Positions 55,424 to 64,000 of a stretch of 64,000 bases of DNA are shown here, in pieces; position 1 is the stretch's first letter, and the number at the start of each line of letters is the position of its first letter. The position numbers and the translations under genes were made by a program. The stretch covers positions 372,001-436,000 of the forward strand of contig NZ_JANZXA010000001.1 in NCBI RefSeq assembly GCF_025153475.1, given 5' to 3'. The stretch is from Novosphingobium mangrovisedimenti. GTDB lineage: Bacteria; Pseudomonadota; Alphaproteobacteria; Sphingomonadales; Sphingomonadaceae. The notes under the pieces are model-generated. The model was not told the origin of the DNA, searched no databases, and saw only the letters and a list, made by a program, of their open reading frames with translations.

Positions 55424-56935
55424 ATGGCGCTCGGGCCTCGCCTAGATCTCAGGCAAAGCCAGTCGCTGGTCATGACGCCGCAGCTCCAGCAGGCGATCAA
55501 GCTGCTGGCGCTGTCCAACCTCGAGATCGAAGCCTTCATCGGTGAATCGCTCGAAGCCAATCCGCTGCTGGACGTCGATGCAAAGCCCCCCGAGACAGTG
55601 GCCGAAACGGCGGACATGCCTGAAGAGGCCCGCCGCACCACGCTGGAAGGCTCCCCCGTCGACCAGCTGATCGGCGAGGGCCGTGCCTCCGACGACCGGC
55701 CGCTCGACATCGATCGCAATGCGCTCGACATCGAACGCGACACCGGCGATGGCCAGCGCGCGACCGACGATGCGGCCTGGGGCTCCGACCTGCGCGGGGG
55801 CGGCGGCGAGGAAGGTCCGGGAATCGACGAACGCCCCGGCGGCAGCGAAACGCTGGCAGAGCACCTGGATGCACAGGTCGGCGCGGTGACCGGCGACATC
55901 CGGATCGCCGGGATTGCCCGCTACATCATCGGCCAGCTCGACGAATCCGGCTATCTCCCGGCCACGCTGGACGAACTGGCAGAGGATCTGGGCATCGAGG
56001 TCGACGAGGTGGAACAGGGCCTTGCCGTAGTCCAGTCGCTCGAACCCACGGGGGTTGGCGCGCGCACCCTGTCCGAATGCATCGCCCTGCAGGCGAAAGA
56101 GGCCGACCGCTATGACCCTTGCATGGCGAAGCTGATCGACAATCTCGACCTGATCGGTCGCGGCGATCTTGCGCGGCTCAAGCGCATGTGCGGCGTCGAC
56201 GACGAAGACTTCGCCGACATGCTTTCCGAACTGCGCGGATACGATCCCAAGCCCGGCCTGCGCTACGGCGGCGAGCCGAGCGGCGCGGTGACCCCCGACA
56301 TCCTGGTGACGCCGCGCGCCGACGGGGGCTGGGACATCACCCTCAACCAGGCCACACTGCCGCGCCTGATCGTCAACCGCGGCTACTATGTCGAGGTCAA
56401 GGGCACGTGCGACGACAAGGCCTCGCGCGCGTGGCTCTCGGAAAAGCTCGCGGACGCCAACTGGCTGATCAAGGCTCTCGACCAGCGGCAGAAGACCATC
56501 CTCAAGGTCGCAACCGAGCTGGTAAAGCAACAGGACGGCTTCTTCCGCCACGGCGTCTCGCATCTGAAGCCGCTGACGCTGCGCGCCGTGGCCGAAGCGA
56601 TCGGCATGCACGAATCGACGGTCAGCCGCGTCACCTCGAACAAGTTCCTCAATTGTCCGCGCGGCACCTACGAGCTGAAATATTTCTTCAGCTCAGGCGT
56701 GGCATCGGCCAGCGGCGAAGGCGGTGCTTCCGCCGAAGCCGTCAAGGCAGCGATCAAGCAGCTCATCGATGCCGAGGACCCCAAGGCGATCCTGTCGGAC
56801 GACGCGCTGGTCGAACTGCTCAAGGGCAAGGGCTTCGAACTCGCGCGCAGGACCGTCGCCAAGTATCGTGAAGCGATCGGTCTGGGCAGTTCCGTACAGC
56901 GCCGCCGGCAGAAAGCCCTCGCCGCGGCACGCTGA
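55424..56935 (+). CDS. rpoN: RNA polymerase sigma-54 factor
   Basis: The 503-residue protein has the N-terminal glutamine-rich region I (LRQSQSLVMTPQLQQAIKLLALSNLEIEAFI), the core-binding middle, the C-terminal helix-turn-helix LRAVAEAIGMHESTVSRVTSNK and the RpoN box ARRTVAKYREAIGL. It directs activator-dependent transcription. It follows lptB by about 125 bases, a common proteobacterial arrangement. No bacterial enhancer-binding protein is coded in the window. Confidence 0.96.
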   Translation: MALGPRLDLRQSQSLVMTPQLQQAIKLLALSNLEIEAFIGESLEANPLLDVDAKPPETVAETADMPEEARRTTLEGSPVDQLIGEGRASDDRPLDIDRNALDIERDTGDGQRATDDAAWGSDLRGGGGEEGPGIDERPGGSETLAEHLDAQVGAVTGDIRIAGIARYIIGQLDESGYLPATLDELAEDLGIEVDEVEQGLAVVQSLEPTGVGARTLSECIALQAKEADRYDPCMAKLIDNLDLIGRGDLARLKRMCGVDDEDFADMLSELRGYDPKPGLRYGGEPSGAVTPDILVTPRADGGWDITLNQATLPRLIVNRGYYVEVKGTCDDKASRAWLSEKLADANWLIKALDQRQKTILKVATELVKQQDGFFRHGVSHLKPLTLRAVAEAIGMHESTVSRVTSNKFLNCPRGTYELKYFFSSGVASASGEGGASAEAVKAAIKQLIDAEDPKAILSDDALVELLKGKGFELARRTVAKYREAIGLGSSVQRRRQKALAAAR

Positions 56936-57157
56936 ATTTGCATTCAGCATTGATTCAGCCGCCGGAACGCGTCCGGCGCAATTCCACGAGTCATCACGAA
57001 ATTAAGCATGGTTATTATAACCATGTCCGTCCATATCCTTGTTTTCCTTAGTAAAAATTTATTCCCAACCAAAATGATTGTGTTACGCTTCCTGCCATGA
57101 ACCGAGCTGGGCCTGCGGCAAACCGCAGGGAAACGGCCAACAGTGGAGAGGATGCCC

Positions 57158-57835
57158 ATGTCTTATATCGATGGGAATACCGGCAACGGCCGCAAGGTGC
57201 TGACCGGCGGCACCGTTGCGCTGATACAGGCCGGACTTGCCCTGGCGCTCATCAACGGGTTCGCCGTCCACTTCATCAAGGAAGAGCGACCGGCGCCGCC
57301 CGTAGGCGTGAACATCCCGCTTCCGCCAGTGCCGCAGCCGAGCGAGGAGCCCACGGTCCAGCCGGAACAGCCCGTGGCGAAGGATACCTTCATCGACACA
57401 CCGGTGCCCCCGATCCCGACACCGAGCACACCGCCGATCGAGATCGCCCAGCGGCAGCAATCGCTGTCGGCCGGAGACCTGACGGACTTCACCTTCATCC
57501 CGCCGGTTGCCCCTGCCGAACCGCCAGCCCGTTTCGCACCGCAATCGGCAAAACCGCGAGGCGACATGGCGCAGTGGGTCACGACCGACGATTATCCCAC
57601 GCGCGACATTCGCGCCGGACACACCGGTGCCGTCGGCTTCCGCCTCGCCATCGACGCCAGCGGCCGGGTGACCGACTGCACCATCATCAAGTCGAGCGGC
57701 TATGCCGGGCTCGACGACGCCACCTGCCGCAACGTGACGAAGCGCGCCCGCTTCGAAGCCGCGACCAACGAGGCCGGAGAGAGAGTGGCCGGCAGCTATT
57801 CGGGAATGATCCGCTGGGTCATCCCGAGGGACTGA
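57158..57835 (+). CDS. TonB-family energy transducer
   Basis: The 225-residue protein has an N-terminal membrane anchor (TVALIQAGLALALINGFAVHF), a long proline-rich periplasmic linker (residues about 45-125) and a C-terminal TonB fold: HTGAVGFRLAIDASGRVTDCTIIKSSGYAGLDDATCRNVTKRARFEA. It energises outer-membrane receptors, perhaps including the one at 3.1-5.2 kb. The start 57158 has GGAGAGG eight bases upstream. ExbB and ExbD are not next to it. Confidence 0.88.
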   Translation: MSYIDGNTGNGRKVLTGGTVALIQAGLALALINGFAVHFIKEERPAPPVGVNIPLPPVPQPSEEPTVQPEQPVAKDTFIDTPVPPIPTPSTPPIEIAQRQQSLSAGDLTDFTFIPPVAPAEPPARFAPQSAKPRGDMAQWVTTDDYPTRDIRAGHTGAVGFRLAIDASGRVTDCTIIKSSGYAGLDDATCRNVTKRARFEAATNEAGERVAGSYSGMIRWVIPRD

Positions 57836-57973
57836 CCGCCCGGCACCGAACAGGAATATCCCATTGCGGCCATATCCCCGCCGCATGGCCGGAGCGGCGC
57901 CAACCGCGCCTGTCCCAAAGCCGCTCCGGTCACCCGTTTCGCAAGACGCGCCCGCATGGGCGGCTGACGCCTG

Positions 57974-58002
57974 CCCTTTCCCGGGTTCATTCCGGGAAAG
58001 GG
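57974..58002. terminator. Stem-loop between tonB-like gene and marC
   Basis: CCCTTTCCCGG (57974-57984) and CCGGGAAAGGG (57992-58002) form an 11-bp perfect stem with a seven-base loop between convergent genes. The plus strand continues CCTTTTCC and the minus strand has little T-run, so it chiefly ends the plus-strand transcript. Confidence 0.75.
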
Positions 58003-58030
58003 CCTTTTCCTGATCGCATCGCGTCAGGAC

Positions 58031-58666
58031 CTAGCCCAGCAACGATGCCTTCACGCCATCGATGACGTATTGCGCTGCGAGCGCGGCCAGCAGCACGCCC
58101 AGCAGCCGGGTGATGACCGCCTCGACCTTGTCGCCCAGCACTTTCATCAGCGGCCCGGCCGCTGCCAGGGCGAGGAAGCTCAGCACCATGACCGACAGCA
58201 TCGCCGCCAGCACAACAACGGTCTGCTCGAAGCCGCGGGCGCGGCTCATCAAGAGCATGATCGTTGCGATCGAACCGGGGCCGGCCAGCATCGGCATGGC
58301 CATCGGGAAGATCGAGACATCCTCCACTTCCGGCGTTTCCGCGTGCTGCGCGATGATCTTCTCGGCGCGTTCCTCGCGGCGCTGGGTGCGCTTCTCGAAG
58401 ACCATCTCGACGGCGATCATGAACAGCATGATGCCGCCGGCAATGCGGAAGGCATCCAGTTCGACATGCAGCGCACCGAGCAACTGCTTGCCGAACAACG
58501 CGAAGACCACGAGGATCATGGCCGCGATCACACAGGCTCGCGCGGCCATGATGACGGCCTGGCGCCGGCTCGCCTCTGCCGAAAGCCCGGCGTAGATCGG
58601 CGCGCATCCCGGCGGGTCGATCACCACGAACAGGGTGATGAATGCGGAAAGATAGAGACTGAGCAT
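58031..58666 (-). CDS. MarC-family membrane protein
   Basis: The 211-residue protein has six hydrophobic spans: LYLSAFITLFVVIDPPGCAPIY, ACVIAAMILVVFALFGKQLL, FRIAGGIMLFMIAVEMVF, FPMAMPMLAGPGSIATIMLLM, TVVVLAAMLSVMVLSFLALAA and ITRLLGVLLAALAAQYVIDG. This fits the MarC/YchE family of unknown transport role. It starts eight bases after the upstream hypothetical gene in a minus-strand run that begins with argB. Confidence 0.9.
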   Translation of the reverse strand: MLSLYLSAFITLFVVIDPPGCAPIYAGLSAEASRRQAVIMAARACVIAAMILVVFALFGKQLLGALHVELDAFRIAGGIMLFMIAVEMVFEKRTQRREERAEKIIAQHAETPEVEDVSIFPMAMPMLAGPGSIATIMLLMSRARGFEQTVVVLAAMLSVMVLSFLALAAAGPLMKVLGDKVEAVITRLLGVLLAALAAQYVIDGVKASLLG

Positions 58667-58673
58667 CGCGCCG

Positions 58674-59381
58674 CTATTCTGCCTGTCCGGCGACCGACAG
58701 CGACAACACTTCGGTCATTTCGCCACCCTTGCGCAGCGACACCGAAAGCGTGCGCGCGTTGTTCGCCTCCACATGGTAGGTCCAGTTCAGGGTGTCGTCG
58801 TCGGACCGGCCGCCACCGTCCATGCCTGCCTCGCGGCGCCTTTCCCTGTTCGCCTCGGGCTTTTCCGGACGCGGGCCCGCACCCCGCGCGGGGCAATCGG
58901 CAACCGAGGCGGAAAGCATGTCGGGCTGCTCCAGCGGCTCGCTCAGTGCATCCCCCTGATCGAGCACCCAGCGGTAGTCGCCTTTCTTCTGCTGGCGCCA
59001 GATCGTGGTGAAGTACCCGAACGTGCCGTCCGGCCGCTGCCACGCCCCCTTGGTCACGCCGAGCGTGCCGTCGCAGCTCATCCAGACCTGGTACGGCTCC
59101 CACTCCACCGAGACGGGCGGGTCCTTGCGGCCCCTGAGCCATTCCCTGGCCATGACAGGACCGGGCGCGAACATGACGGCTTCATCGTCCGCGTAGTCGC
59201 GAAAGGCCGTCCACTGCCCCTTTTCCTTCGCCTCGCGGGCAAAGGCGATTTCGGCGGCGATCAGGGCGCTGGGATTGGCCGTGCCGACACCCGGACGGCG
59301 ACCACGCCTTTCCGCGTCCGCCGGCGCGGCAAGCGACGCTGCGGCAGCAGCCATCAGCAGGACCGCCCCCAGACGCTTCAA
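58674..59381 (-). CDS. Exported NTF2-like/SnoaL-like protein
   Basis: The 235-residue protein has a signal peptide ([22 protein letters not shown]). A cone-shaped NTF2-like domain is suggested by [38 protein letters not shown], then [49 protein letters not shown]. After that the C-terminal 70 residues are charged and beta-like. The function is unknown. Its ATG overlaps the folD stop (ATGA). Confidence 0.78.
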   Translation of the reverse strand: MKRLGAVLLMAAAAASLAAPADAERRGRRPGVGTANPSALIAAEIAFAREAKEKGQWTAFRDYADDEAVMFAPGPVMAREWLRGRKDPPVSVEWEPYQVWMSCDGTLGVTKGAWQRPDGTFGYFTTIWRQQKKGDYRWVLDQGDALSEPLEQPDMLSASVADCPARGAGPRPEKPEANRERRREAGMDGGGRSDDDTLNWTYHVEANNARTLSVSLRKGGEMTEVLSLSVAGQAE

Positions 59382-60274
59382 AGCGCGCCCTCCTCCAGCG
59401 CGATCCCGGCATTGCGGTGCGCGGCGACGACGGTGTTGCGCAGCAGAACCGCGATGGTCATCGGCCCGACACCACCGGGCACCGGGGTAATCGCACCGGC
59501 GACCTCGGCCGCGGACGCAAAATCGACATCGCCCACCAGCTTCGTCTTGCCTTCCTCGGCAGCGGGCACGCGGTTGATGCCGACGTCGATCACGGTCGCG
59601 CCCGGCTTGAGCCAGTCGCCCTTGACCATCTCGGGCCGGCCGACCGCGGCCACCACGATGTCGGCGCGGCGCACGACGGCGGGCAGGTCCTTGGTGCGGC
59701 TGTGCGCCACGGTCACCGTGCAGCTTTCGGCAATGAGAAGCTGCGCCATCGGCTTGCCGACGATGTTCGAGCGACCGATCACCACGGCATCGAGGCCCGA
59801 CAGCGAACCCAGCTTGTCCTTGAGCAGCATCACGCAGCCCAGCGGCGTGCAGGGCACGAAGCCCGGCAGACCCGTCGCGAGGCGCCCGACATTGACGACA
59901 TGGAAGCCGTCGACGTCCTTGTCCGGGTCGATCGTCGCGATCACCTTCTGCTCGTTCATGTGCGACGGCAGCGGAAGCTGGACGAGAATGCCGTCGACCG
60001 CCGGATCAGCATTGAGCCGCTCGACCAGCGCCAGCAGGTCTGCCTCGTTGGTATCGGCGGGCAGCTTGTGCTCGAAGCTTTCCATGCCGCAGGCAACGGT
60101 CTGCTTGCCCTTGTTGCGCACATAGACCTGGCTTGCCGGGTCCTCGCCCACCAGCACCACGGCCAGCCCGGCCTTGCGCCCGGCCATGGCCTCGAAATCC
60201 GCAGCCACTTCGGCAACGCGCGCGCGCAGATCCTGCGCGAAGGCCTTGCCGTCGATGATGTCTGCTTTCGTCAT
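59378..60274 (-). CDS. folD: Methylenetetrahydrofolate dehydrogenase/cyclohydrolase
   Basis: The 298-residue bifunctional enzyme interconverts 5,10-methylene- and 10-formyl-tetrahydrofolate. The motifs are [17 protein letters not shown] (with catalytic Lys), [47 protein letters not shown] and the C-terminal [17 protein letters not shown] use ATG 60274, near GGTGGA; ATG 60286, overlapping the yggT stop, is an alternative. It lies between yggT and the NTF2-like gene. Confidence 0.95.
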   Translation of the reverse strand: MTKADIIDGKAFAQDLRARVAEVAADFEAMAGRKAGLAVVLVGEDPASQVYVRNKGKQTVACGMESFEHKLPADTNEADLLALVERLNADPAVDGILVQLPLPSHMNEQKVIATIDPDKDVDGFHVVNVGRLATGLPGFVPCTPLGCVMLLKDKLGSLSGLDAVVIGRSNIVGKPMAQLLIAESCTVTVAHSRTKDLPAVVRRADIVVAAVGRPEMVKGDWLKPGATVIDVGINRVPAAEEGKTKLVGDVDFASAAEVAGAITPVPGGVGPMTIAVLLRNTVVAAHRNAGIALEEGAL

Positions 60275-60285
60275 CGTGTCCACCA

Positions 60286-60579
60286 TCAGTAGAAGGCTAT
60301 CGCCAGATTGCGCAGGATGATGCCCAGGATCGTCAGTCCGATGATCAGCACCATCGGCGAAAAGTCGATCGCACCGGTATTGGGCATCATACGCCGGATC
60401 GGCCGCAGCATCGGATCGAGAATGGCATTCAGCGCATGCCAGACCGCCGCCACGAACTGGTTGTGCATGTTGACCACGTTGAATGCGATGAGCAGGCCCA
60501 GCACGAACTGCACGATCACCACGAAGACGATGATGTTGATCAGGTACTGGACGATCTCGTAGAGGGTGGCGAACAGCAA
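60286..60579 (-). CDS. YggT-family membrane protein
   Basis: The 97-residue protein has two hydrophobic spans ([22 protein letters not shown] and [22 protein letters not shown]) around the conserved [22 protein letters not shown] loop typical of YggT. It is thought to help envelope or division processes. It is followed closely by folD. Confidence 0.92.
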   Translation of the reverse strand: MLFATLYEIVQYLINIIVFVVIVQFVLGLLIAFNVVNMHNQFVAAVWHALNAILDPMLRPIRRMMPNTGAIDFSPMVLIIGLTILGIILRNLAIAFY

Positions 60580-60698
60580 GACCTGCTCCTTTCCTGATGG
60601 CGGCCGACCTCAGGCCGATGTTGGCCGCGCTGATAGCCGAGCAGGCGCCGCCCCGGCAAGGGTGCGCTCCACAGTCGGCCGACAGGCTTCGACGAAGA

Positions 60699-61274
60699 CT
60701 ATTGCGGGATGAGCGTGGAGGTTCGCTCGATCCGCCAGTTGAGCTGTTCCTCGCTGGCGCCGGGCACGTCGTTGACGCGCCGCAGGACGATGGTGCCACG
60801 CTTCGACGGGCGGCCATCCGCGAAGTCGACCACGATCGGCGCCTCGTAATAGAGCGAGCCCGCCGCGCCTTCGGTATCGCCCTTGCCCACCGCGATCTTC
60901 GGGCTGGCCTGGCCGCCGAATTCGGCCTGCAGCTTTTCCGGCGTCATCTGTGCATCGAGGCTCCAGGCCCTGGCCGCATCAATCCAGTCGCCGACGCGCA
61001 GGGCATTGGTGTAGTAGCGCAGCAACCGTTCGGGATCGCGGCGCTCGACCAGCGCAGCCATGTCCAGCCCCGCGGCGATCCCGGCGCTGGCCGCCGCCGA
61101 GGCATCGACCGTGGGCAGCGGCGCGGGTTCGGACACAACCGCTTCGGTCGCCTCCCCGCTCGCTTCGCCGGTCATTTCAGGAGCCGGCGGATTCTGGTCA
61201 CATGCCGCAAGCAGCAGCACGCTGCCGGAAAGCGTGGTCGCGAGCATGGCCCTGATGGCAGCATTGATGCGCAT
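60699..61274 (-). CDS. Predicted lipoprotein of unknown function
   Basis: The 191-residue protein has a lipobox ([10 protein letters not shown]) after a short signal, a linker rich in Ala, Glu and Pro, and a C-terminal domain of about 110 residues ([54 protein letters not shown]). No family is recognised. It sits between argB and yggT in the same direction. Confidence 0.8.
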   Translation of the reverse strand: MRINAAIRAMLATTLSGSVLLLAACDQNPPAPEMTGEASGEATEAVVSEPAPLPTVDASAAASAGIAAGLDMAALVERRDPERLLRYYTNALRVGDWIDAARAWSLDAQMTPEKLQAEFGGQASPKIAVGKGDTEGAAGSLYYEAPIVVDFADGRPSKRGTIVLRRVNDVPGASEEQLNWRIERTSTLIPQ

Positions 61275-61308
61275 GTGACTTGAGATACCTTTCAGCTCGT
61301 GGGTCCTC

Positions 61309-62220
61309 TCACATGGATGTCTGGCCTGCGCGGATCAACGTGCCGGCGCCTTCCTGCGTGAATATTTCCAGCAACATGGCATGCGATACCCGTCCGTCAA
61401 GCACAACGGCCGCCTCGCACCCGGCCTCGACCGCGTGGATGCAGGTATCCAGCTTGGGGATCATGCCACCCGAGATCGTGCCGTCCTGCCTGAGCCGCCC
61501 GATGTCGGCAGGCCTGAGATCGGTCAGCAGGTTGCCCTGCTTGTCGAGCACCCCGTGAACGTCGGTCAGCAGAAACAGGCGCGCCGCGCCAAGCGCCGCG
61601 GCGATGGCGCCGGCCATGGTATCGGCATTGACGTTGTAGGTCTCTCCATCCGCGCCCGGCGCGATGGGGGCGATCACCGGGATCATGCCGGCGGCCGAAA
61701 TGGTTTCGATCACCGAGGTATCGATCTTGTCGGGCTCGCCGACGAAGCCGAGGTCGACGACCTGCTCGATCAGGCTGTCCGGGTCTTTCTTGGTGCGCTG
61801 GACCTTGCGGGCAGTGACCATGCCGCCGTCCTTGCCCGAAATGCCCATGGCCTTGCCGCCAGCCTTGGCAATCCAGCCGACGATCTCCTTGTTGATCGCG
61901 CCGGACAGGACCATCTCGGCCACTTCCGCCGTCGCCTTGTCGGTGACGCGCAGCCCGTCGACGAACTGGCTTTCGATCCCGGCCTTCTTGAGCATGGCCC
62001 CGATCTGCGGCCCGCCGCCGTGGACCACGACCGGGTTGATGCCGACCGCTTTCAGCAGCACGACGTCCTCGGCAAAATCATGCGCCAGTTCGGGATCGCC
62101 CATCGCGTGGCCGCCGTACTTCACCACGAAAGTGCTGCCCGCGTATCGCTGCATGTAGGGCAGCGCATCGACGAGAGTTTCGGCCTTGGCGAGAAGAGCG
62201 GGATCGTGCGGATTCGGCAT
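61309..62220 (-). CDS. argB: Acetylglutamate kinase
   Basis: The 303-residue kinase phosphorylates N-acetylglutamate in arginine synthesis. The motifs are [76 protein letters not shown] and [27 protein letters not shown] use ATG 62220; a longer frame to 62427 has no homology. It begins a run of minus-strand genes to marC. Confidence 0.95.
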   Translation of the reverse strand: MPNPHDPALLAKAETLVDALPYMQRYAGSTFVVKYGGHAMGDPELAHDFAEDVVLLKAVGINPVVVHGGGPQIGAMLKKAGIESQFVDGLRVTDKATAEVAEMVLSGAINKEIVGWIAKAGGKAMGISGKDGGMVTARKVQRTKKDPDSLIEQVVDLGFVGEPDKIDTSVIETISAAGMIPVIAPIAPGADGETYNVNADTMAGAIAAALGAARLFLLTDVHGVLDKQGNLLTDLRPADIGRLRQDGTISGGMIPKLDTCIHAVEAGCEAAVVLDGRVSHAMLLEIFTQEGAGTLIRAGQTSM

Positions 62221-62377
62221 GCTCTGCGCTTTAGACCCCTCGGCGCGGATTTGAAGAGGTTTTCGGGGAGTTTTTCCGACTTCCCCCGGGGCCCGGCACA
62301 AGTCCATACCCAGGCGGAACCCGGGGGCGCAGGCCGAAGCGCCCCGGACGACAACCGGATTTCGAAGGAGCGGGGAT

Positions 62378-62827
62378 ATGAAGTGGCGGATCGCGGTGGC
62401 GGCATTGATGCTCGCAGGGTGCGGCAAACAGGCGGACAGCCCGCCCTCGGCGCCACCGACAAGCTACCTGATCCGGAAGGCCGATCTCTATCGCACCGAG
62501 CCCGGCGACATCTGCCGGACGAGGGATTCCACGTTCCTGCAGAACCTGATCCTGCGCATCAGCGCCGCGCTGCCGCCGGGCAGCACGGGGTTCGATTTCG
62601 AGGACTTCGATGCCCGCGCCGTGGCCGATGACGGCAAGGGCATGGAGGCCGTGCTGCGCTTCCGCTCCAGCGCACCGGACGGACACGCGCAGATGATGTA
62701 CGCGGCGGGGCCATTCGATCCGGCCACCTGCACCGTCGGTCCGATGACCGGCGGCATCGGCACGGATCCCCATGCCGCGGCTGCCATGCAGACCTTCAGT
62801 GTCGATGGGCCGAAGGCAACTTCGTGA
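62378..62827 (+). CDS. Predicted lipoprotein
   Basis: The 149-residue protein has a signal with lipobox ([10 protein letters not shown]) and a soluble domain with two further cysteines (DICRTRD, ATCTVGP). It lies on the opposite strand to its neighbours and directly before the inverted-repeat element. No family is recognised. Confidence 0.75.
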   Translation: MKWRIAVAALMLAGCGKQADSPPSAPPTSYLIRKADLYRTEPGDICRTRDSTFLQNLILRISAALPPGSTGFDFEDFDARAVADDGKGMEAVLRFRSSAPDGHAQMMYAAGPFDPATCTVGPMTGGIGTDPHAAAAMQTFSVDGPKATS

Positions 62828-62870
62828 AGGCGGGGGGCGCGCCTGCATAGCGCGTCCTCGCCAGAGGATG

Positions 62871-63022
62871 GCCTAGGACGGATCGACATTCAGCCCTGAC
62901 GGCCTGCAAATGGCGCTTTTCCGCGCTTCCGGTGCTCACGTACTAAAAGTACGCTGCGCTCCGGATCCCGTAAAAACACCATTTTCGGCTCGCCATCTTC
63001 TGAATGTCGATCCGTCCTAGGC
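62871..63022. repeat. MITE-like inverted-repeat element
   Basis: The terminal arms are perfect inverted repeats of 23 bp, at 62871-62893 (beginning GCCTAGGACGGATCGACATT) and 63000-63022. The inside folds further as an imperfect hairpin about 40 bp per side around ACTAAAAGT, so the whole 152-bp unit can form one long stem. There is no coding capacity. The right arm overlaps the 3' end of the queuosine-precursor transporter gene and supplies its TAG stop (63017-63019). Confidence 0.85.
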
Positions 63023-63697
63023 GTCGAGCCGCCGTCCGAGCTTCACGAAGAACCAGATGAACGGCGGAACCATGATCGTGGAAAGCACGAGCTTGGAAAT
63101 GATCTGACCTTCCATGATCGAGACGATCGGCAGGTCCTGCCCGACGAAGGATATGGTGATGAACAGCACCGTATCGACAACCTGAGACAACAGGCTGGCG
63201 ACCCATGCGCGCAACAGTAGCAGGCCGCTACGTTCGTCCCCCAGCTTCTCTCCCGCCAGTTTCGAGAACAGGTAGACGTTGAGCGTCTGCGAGACGCCGT
63301 AGGAGACCAGACCGGCGAACTGCATCCGCGCGCCCTGCCCCAGCAGGCGGGCGAATGCCTCCTGATCGTTCCAGAACGGCGCGGGCGGAACCACGCGGAT
63401 CACGAAAGTCAGCAGCAGCATCGAGACGATCAGCGGGATGAAGCCGAAACGCACCAACCGGTTTGCCGCGTTCTTTCCGTGCAGCTCGGCAACCGCGCTC
63501 GACAGTACGACCAGAAGCAGGAACGCGAATATCCCGGACTCGACGGCGAGATCGCCCAGCATCGGCCAGTGGCCGAGCGACGCGAGCTTGGTGCCCAGCA
63601 CGCCAGCCAGCACGACCAGCCCCCCATAGAGCAGCGAGAAGACGAACAGCGAGCGGGAAATGACGGGTGCGGGAGCTGAAGCCTGATTCATGACCAT
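63017..63697 (-). CDS. Queuosine precursor transporter (YhhQ/VUT family)
   Basis: The 226-residue membrane protein has six hydrophobic segments: LFVFSLLYGGLVVLAGVLGTKLA, SGIFAFLLLVVLSSAVAEL, FIPLIVSMLLLTFVIRVV, the GLVSYGVSQTLNVYLF region and VVDTVLFITISFVG. A conserved C-terminal IMVPPFIWFFVKLGRR is also present. The family imports preQ0/preQ1 for tRNA modification. The last codons and the TAG stop lie inside an inverted-repeat element, so its C-terminus has probably been altered by the insertion. The start 63697 has a weak ribosome site; 63691 is an alternative. Confidence 0.9.
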   Translation of the reverse strand: MVMNQASAPAPVISRSLFVFSLLYGGLVVLAGVLGTKLASLGHWPMLGDLAVESGIFAFLLLVVLSSAVAELHGKNAANRLVRFGFIPLIVSMLLLTFVIRVVPPAPFWNDQEAFARLLGQGARMQFAGLVSYGVSQTLNVYLFSKLAGEKLGDERSGLLLLRAWVASLLSQVVDTVLFITISFVGQDLPIVSIMEGQIISKLVLSTIMVPPFIWFFVKLGRRLDA

Positions 63698-63794
63698 GCT
63701 CTAACCGGCCCGAGACAAATGCACTAGCCGTCTTGCACCCGCCTCGATAGGTTCCTCCGATTCCTCTCGCATTTCACGAAAGATCCGCGCCTCG

Positions 63795-64000
63795 ATGCAT
63801 GTCGCCTACAGCCTGCTCGGCATCGTTCTCATCATGGCGGCAGCCTTCCTGCTTTCCACCGACCGCAAGGCGATCCGCCTGCGGGTGGTGGGCGCGGCCT
63901 TCGCGCTGCAGGCGGGCCTTGCCGCTCTCGTCCTCTACGTTCCCTTCGGCAACCGCGTCCTGCGTGGGGCGGCCTCGGGCGTGGAGAGCCTGCTCGGCTA
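63795..64000 (+). CDS. Concentrative nucleoside transporter (NupC family), 5' part
   Basis: The first 68 codons from ATG 63795 encode two hydrophobic segments (AYSLLGIVLIMAAAFLLSTDRKAIRLRVV and AAFALQAGLAALVLYVPFG) and the NRVLRGAASGVESLLG region, the N-terminal pattern of NupC/CNT sodium- or proton-nucleoside symporters. The gene is cut by the window edge. Confidence 0.85.
   Translation, partial: MHVAYSLLGIVLIMAAAFLLSTDRKAIRLRVVGAAFALQAGLAALVLYVPFGNRVLRGAASGVESLLG

Overview
This is a GC-rich, densely packed chromosomal window from an alphaproteobacterium, most likely a sphingomonad of the Novosphingobium/Sphingobium/Sphingomonas group. The evidence is the combination of FixLJ and FNR-type oxygen regulators, a TonB-dependent receptor, lptB followed by rpoN, a large set of ATGA/GTGA gene overlaps, and sphingomonad-like palindromic repeats. 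This placement is an inference from gene content; no rRNA or other decisive marker is present. About 57 intact or partial protein genes, two tRNAs, two or three decayed genes, several palindromic elements and a few clear terminators and promoters can be supported.

Layout. 1-780 is a gene scar: an enoyl-CoA hydratase with its middle deleted, joined to the tail of an acyl-CoA synthetase, next to tRNA-Thr. 1.5-12.1 kb holds regulators (Crp/Fnr, PilZ, a cysteine-bearing FNR, a histidine kinase), a divergent TonB receptor / secreted protein / di-haem peroxidase locus, a thioredoxin-TPR chaperone, tRNA-Gly and an S2P/CBS protease. 12.3-20.0 kb is a carbon-metabolism operon: acetyl-CoA-synthetase-like ligase, 2-oxoacid dehydrogenase E1 alpha, E1 beta and E2, an acyl carrier protein, then PEP synthase. 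20.0-21.4 kb is a small island of lower GC with a TIR-domain gene, bounded by palindromic repeats.

The centrepiece is 21.4-31.4 kb on the minus strand: an apparent eleven-gene operon for a group 3b-type [NiFe] hydrogenase (order beta, cyclic-nucleotide-binding protein, gamma, delta, alpha) followed by its maturation protease and hypA-like, hypF, hypC, hypD and hypE. Almost every junction overlaps or is nearly adjacent. The HypA-like protein has no zinc-finger cysteines and no hypB is present. A trehalose-synthase-like glycosyltransferase and a FixL haem kinase / FixJ pair with an extra receiver protein follow at 31.6-36.0 kb. Together with the FNR at 8.8 kb they suggest oxygen-responsive control of the neighbourhood, although no FNR box was found in front of the hydrogenase.

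36-64 kb is mostly core metabolism: an EEP hydrolase, ribonucleotide reductase alpha, L-aspartate oxidase, cytochrome P450 with a very readable promoter/operator, a sterol-desaturase-type hydroxylase, a molybdopterin oxidoreductase / cytochrome b operon, two enoyl-CoA hydratases, pmbA, lptB, rpoN, a TonB protein, marC, folD, yggT, argB, a queuosine-precursor transporter and the start of a nucleoside transporter. A second scar, a truncated and frameshifted short-chain dehydrogenase, lies at 41.1-41.6 kb. A ~150-bp inverted-repeat element at 62.9-63.0 kb supplies the stop codon of its neighbour.
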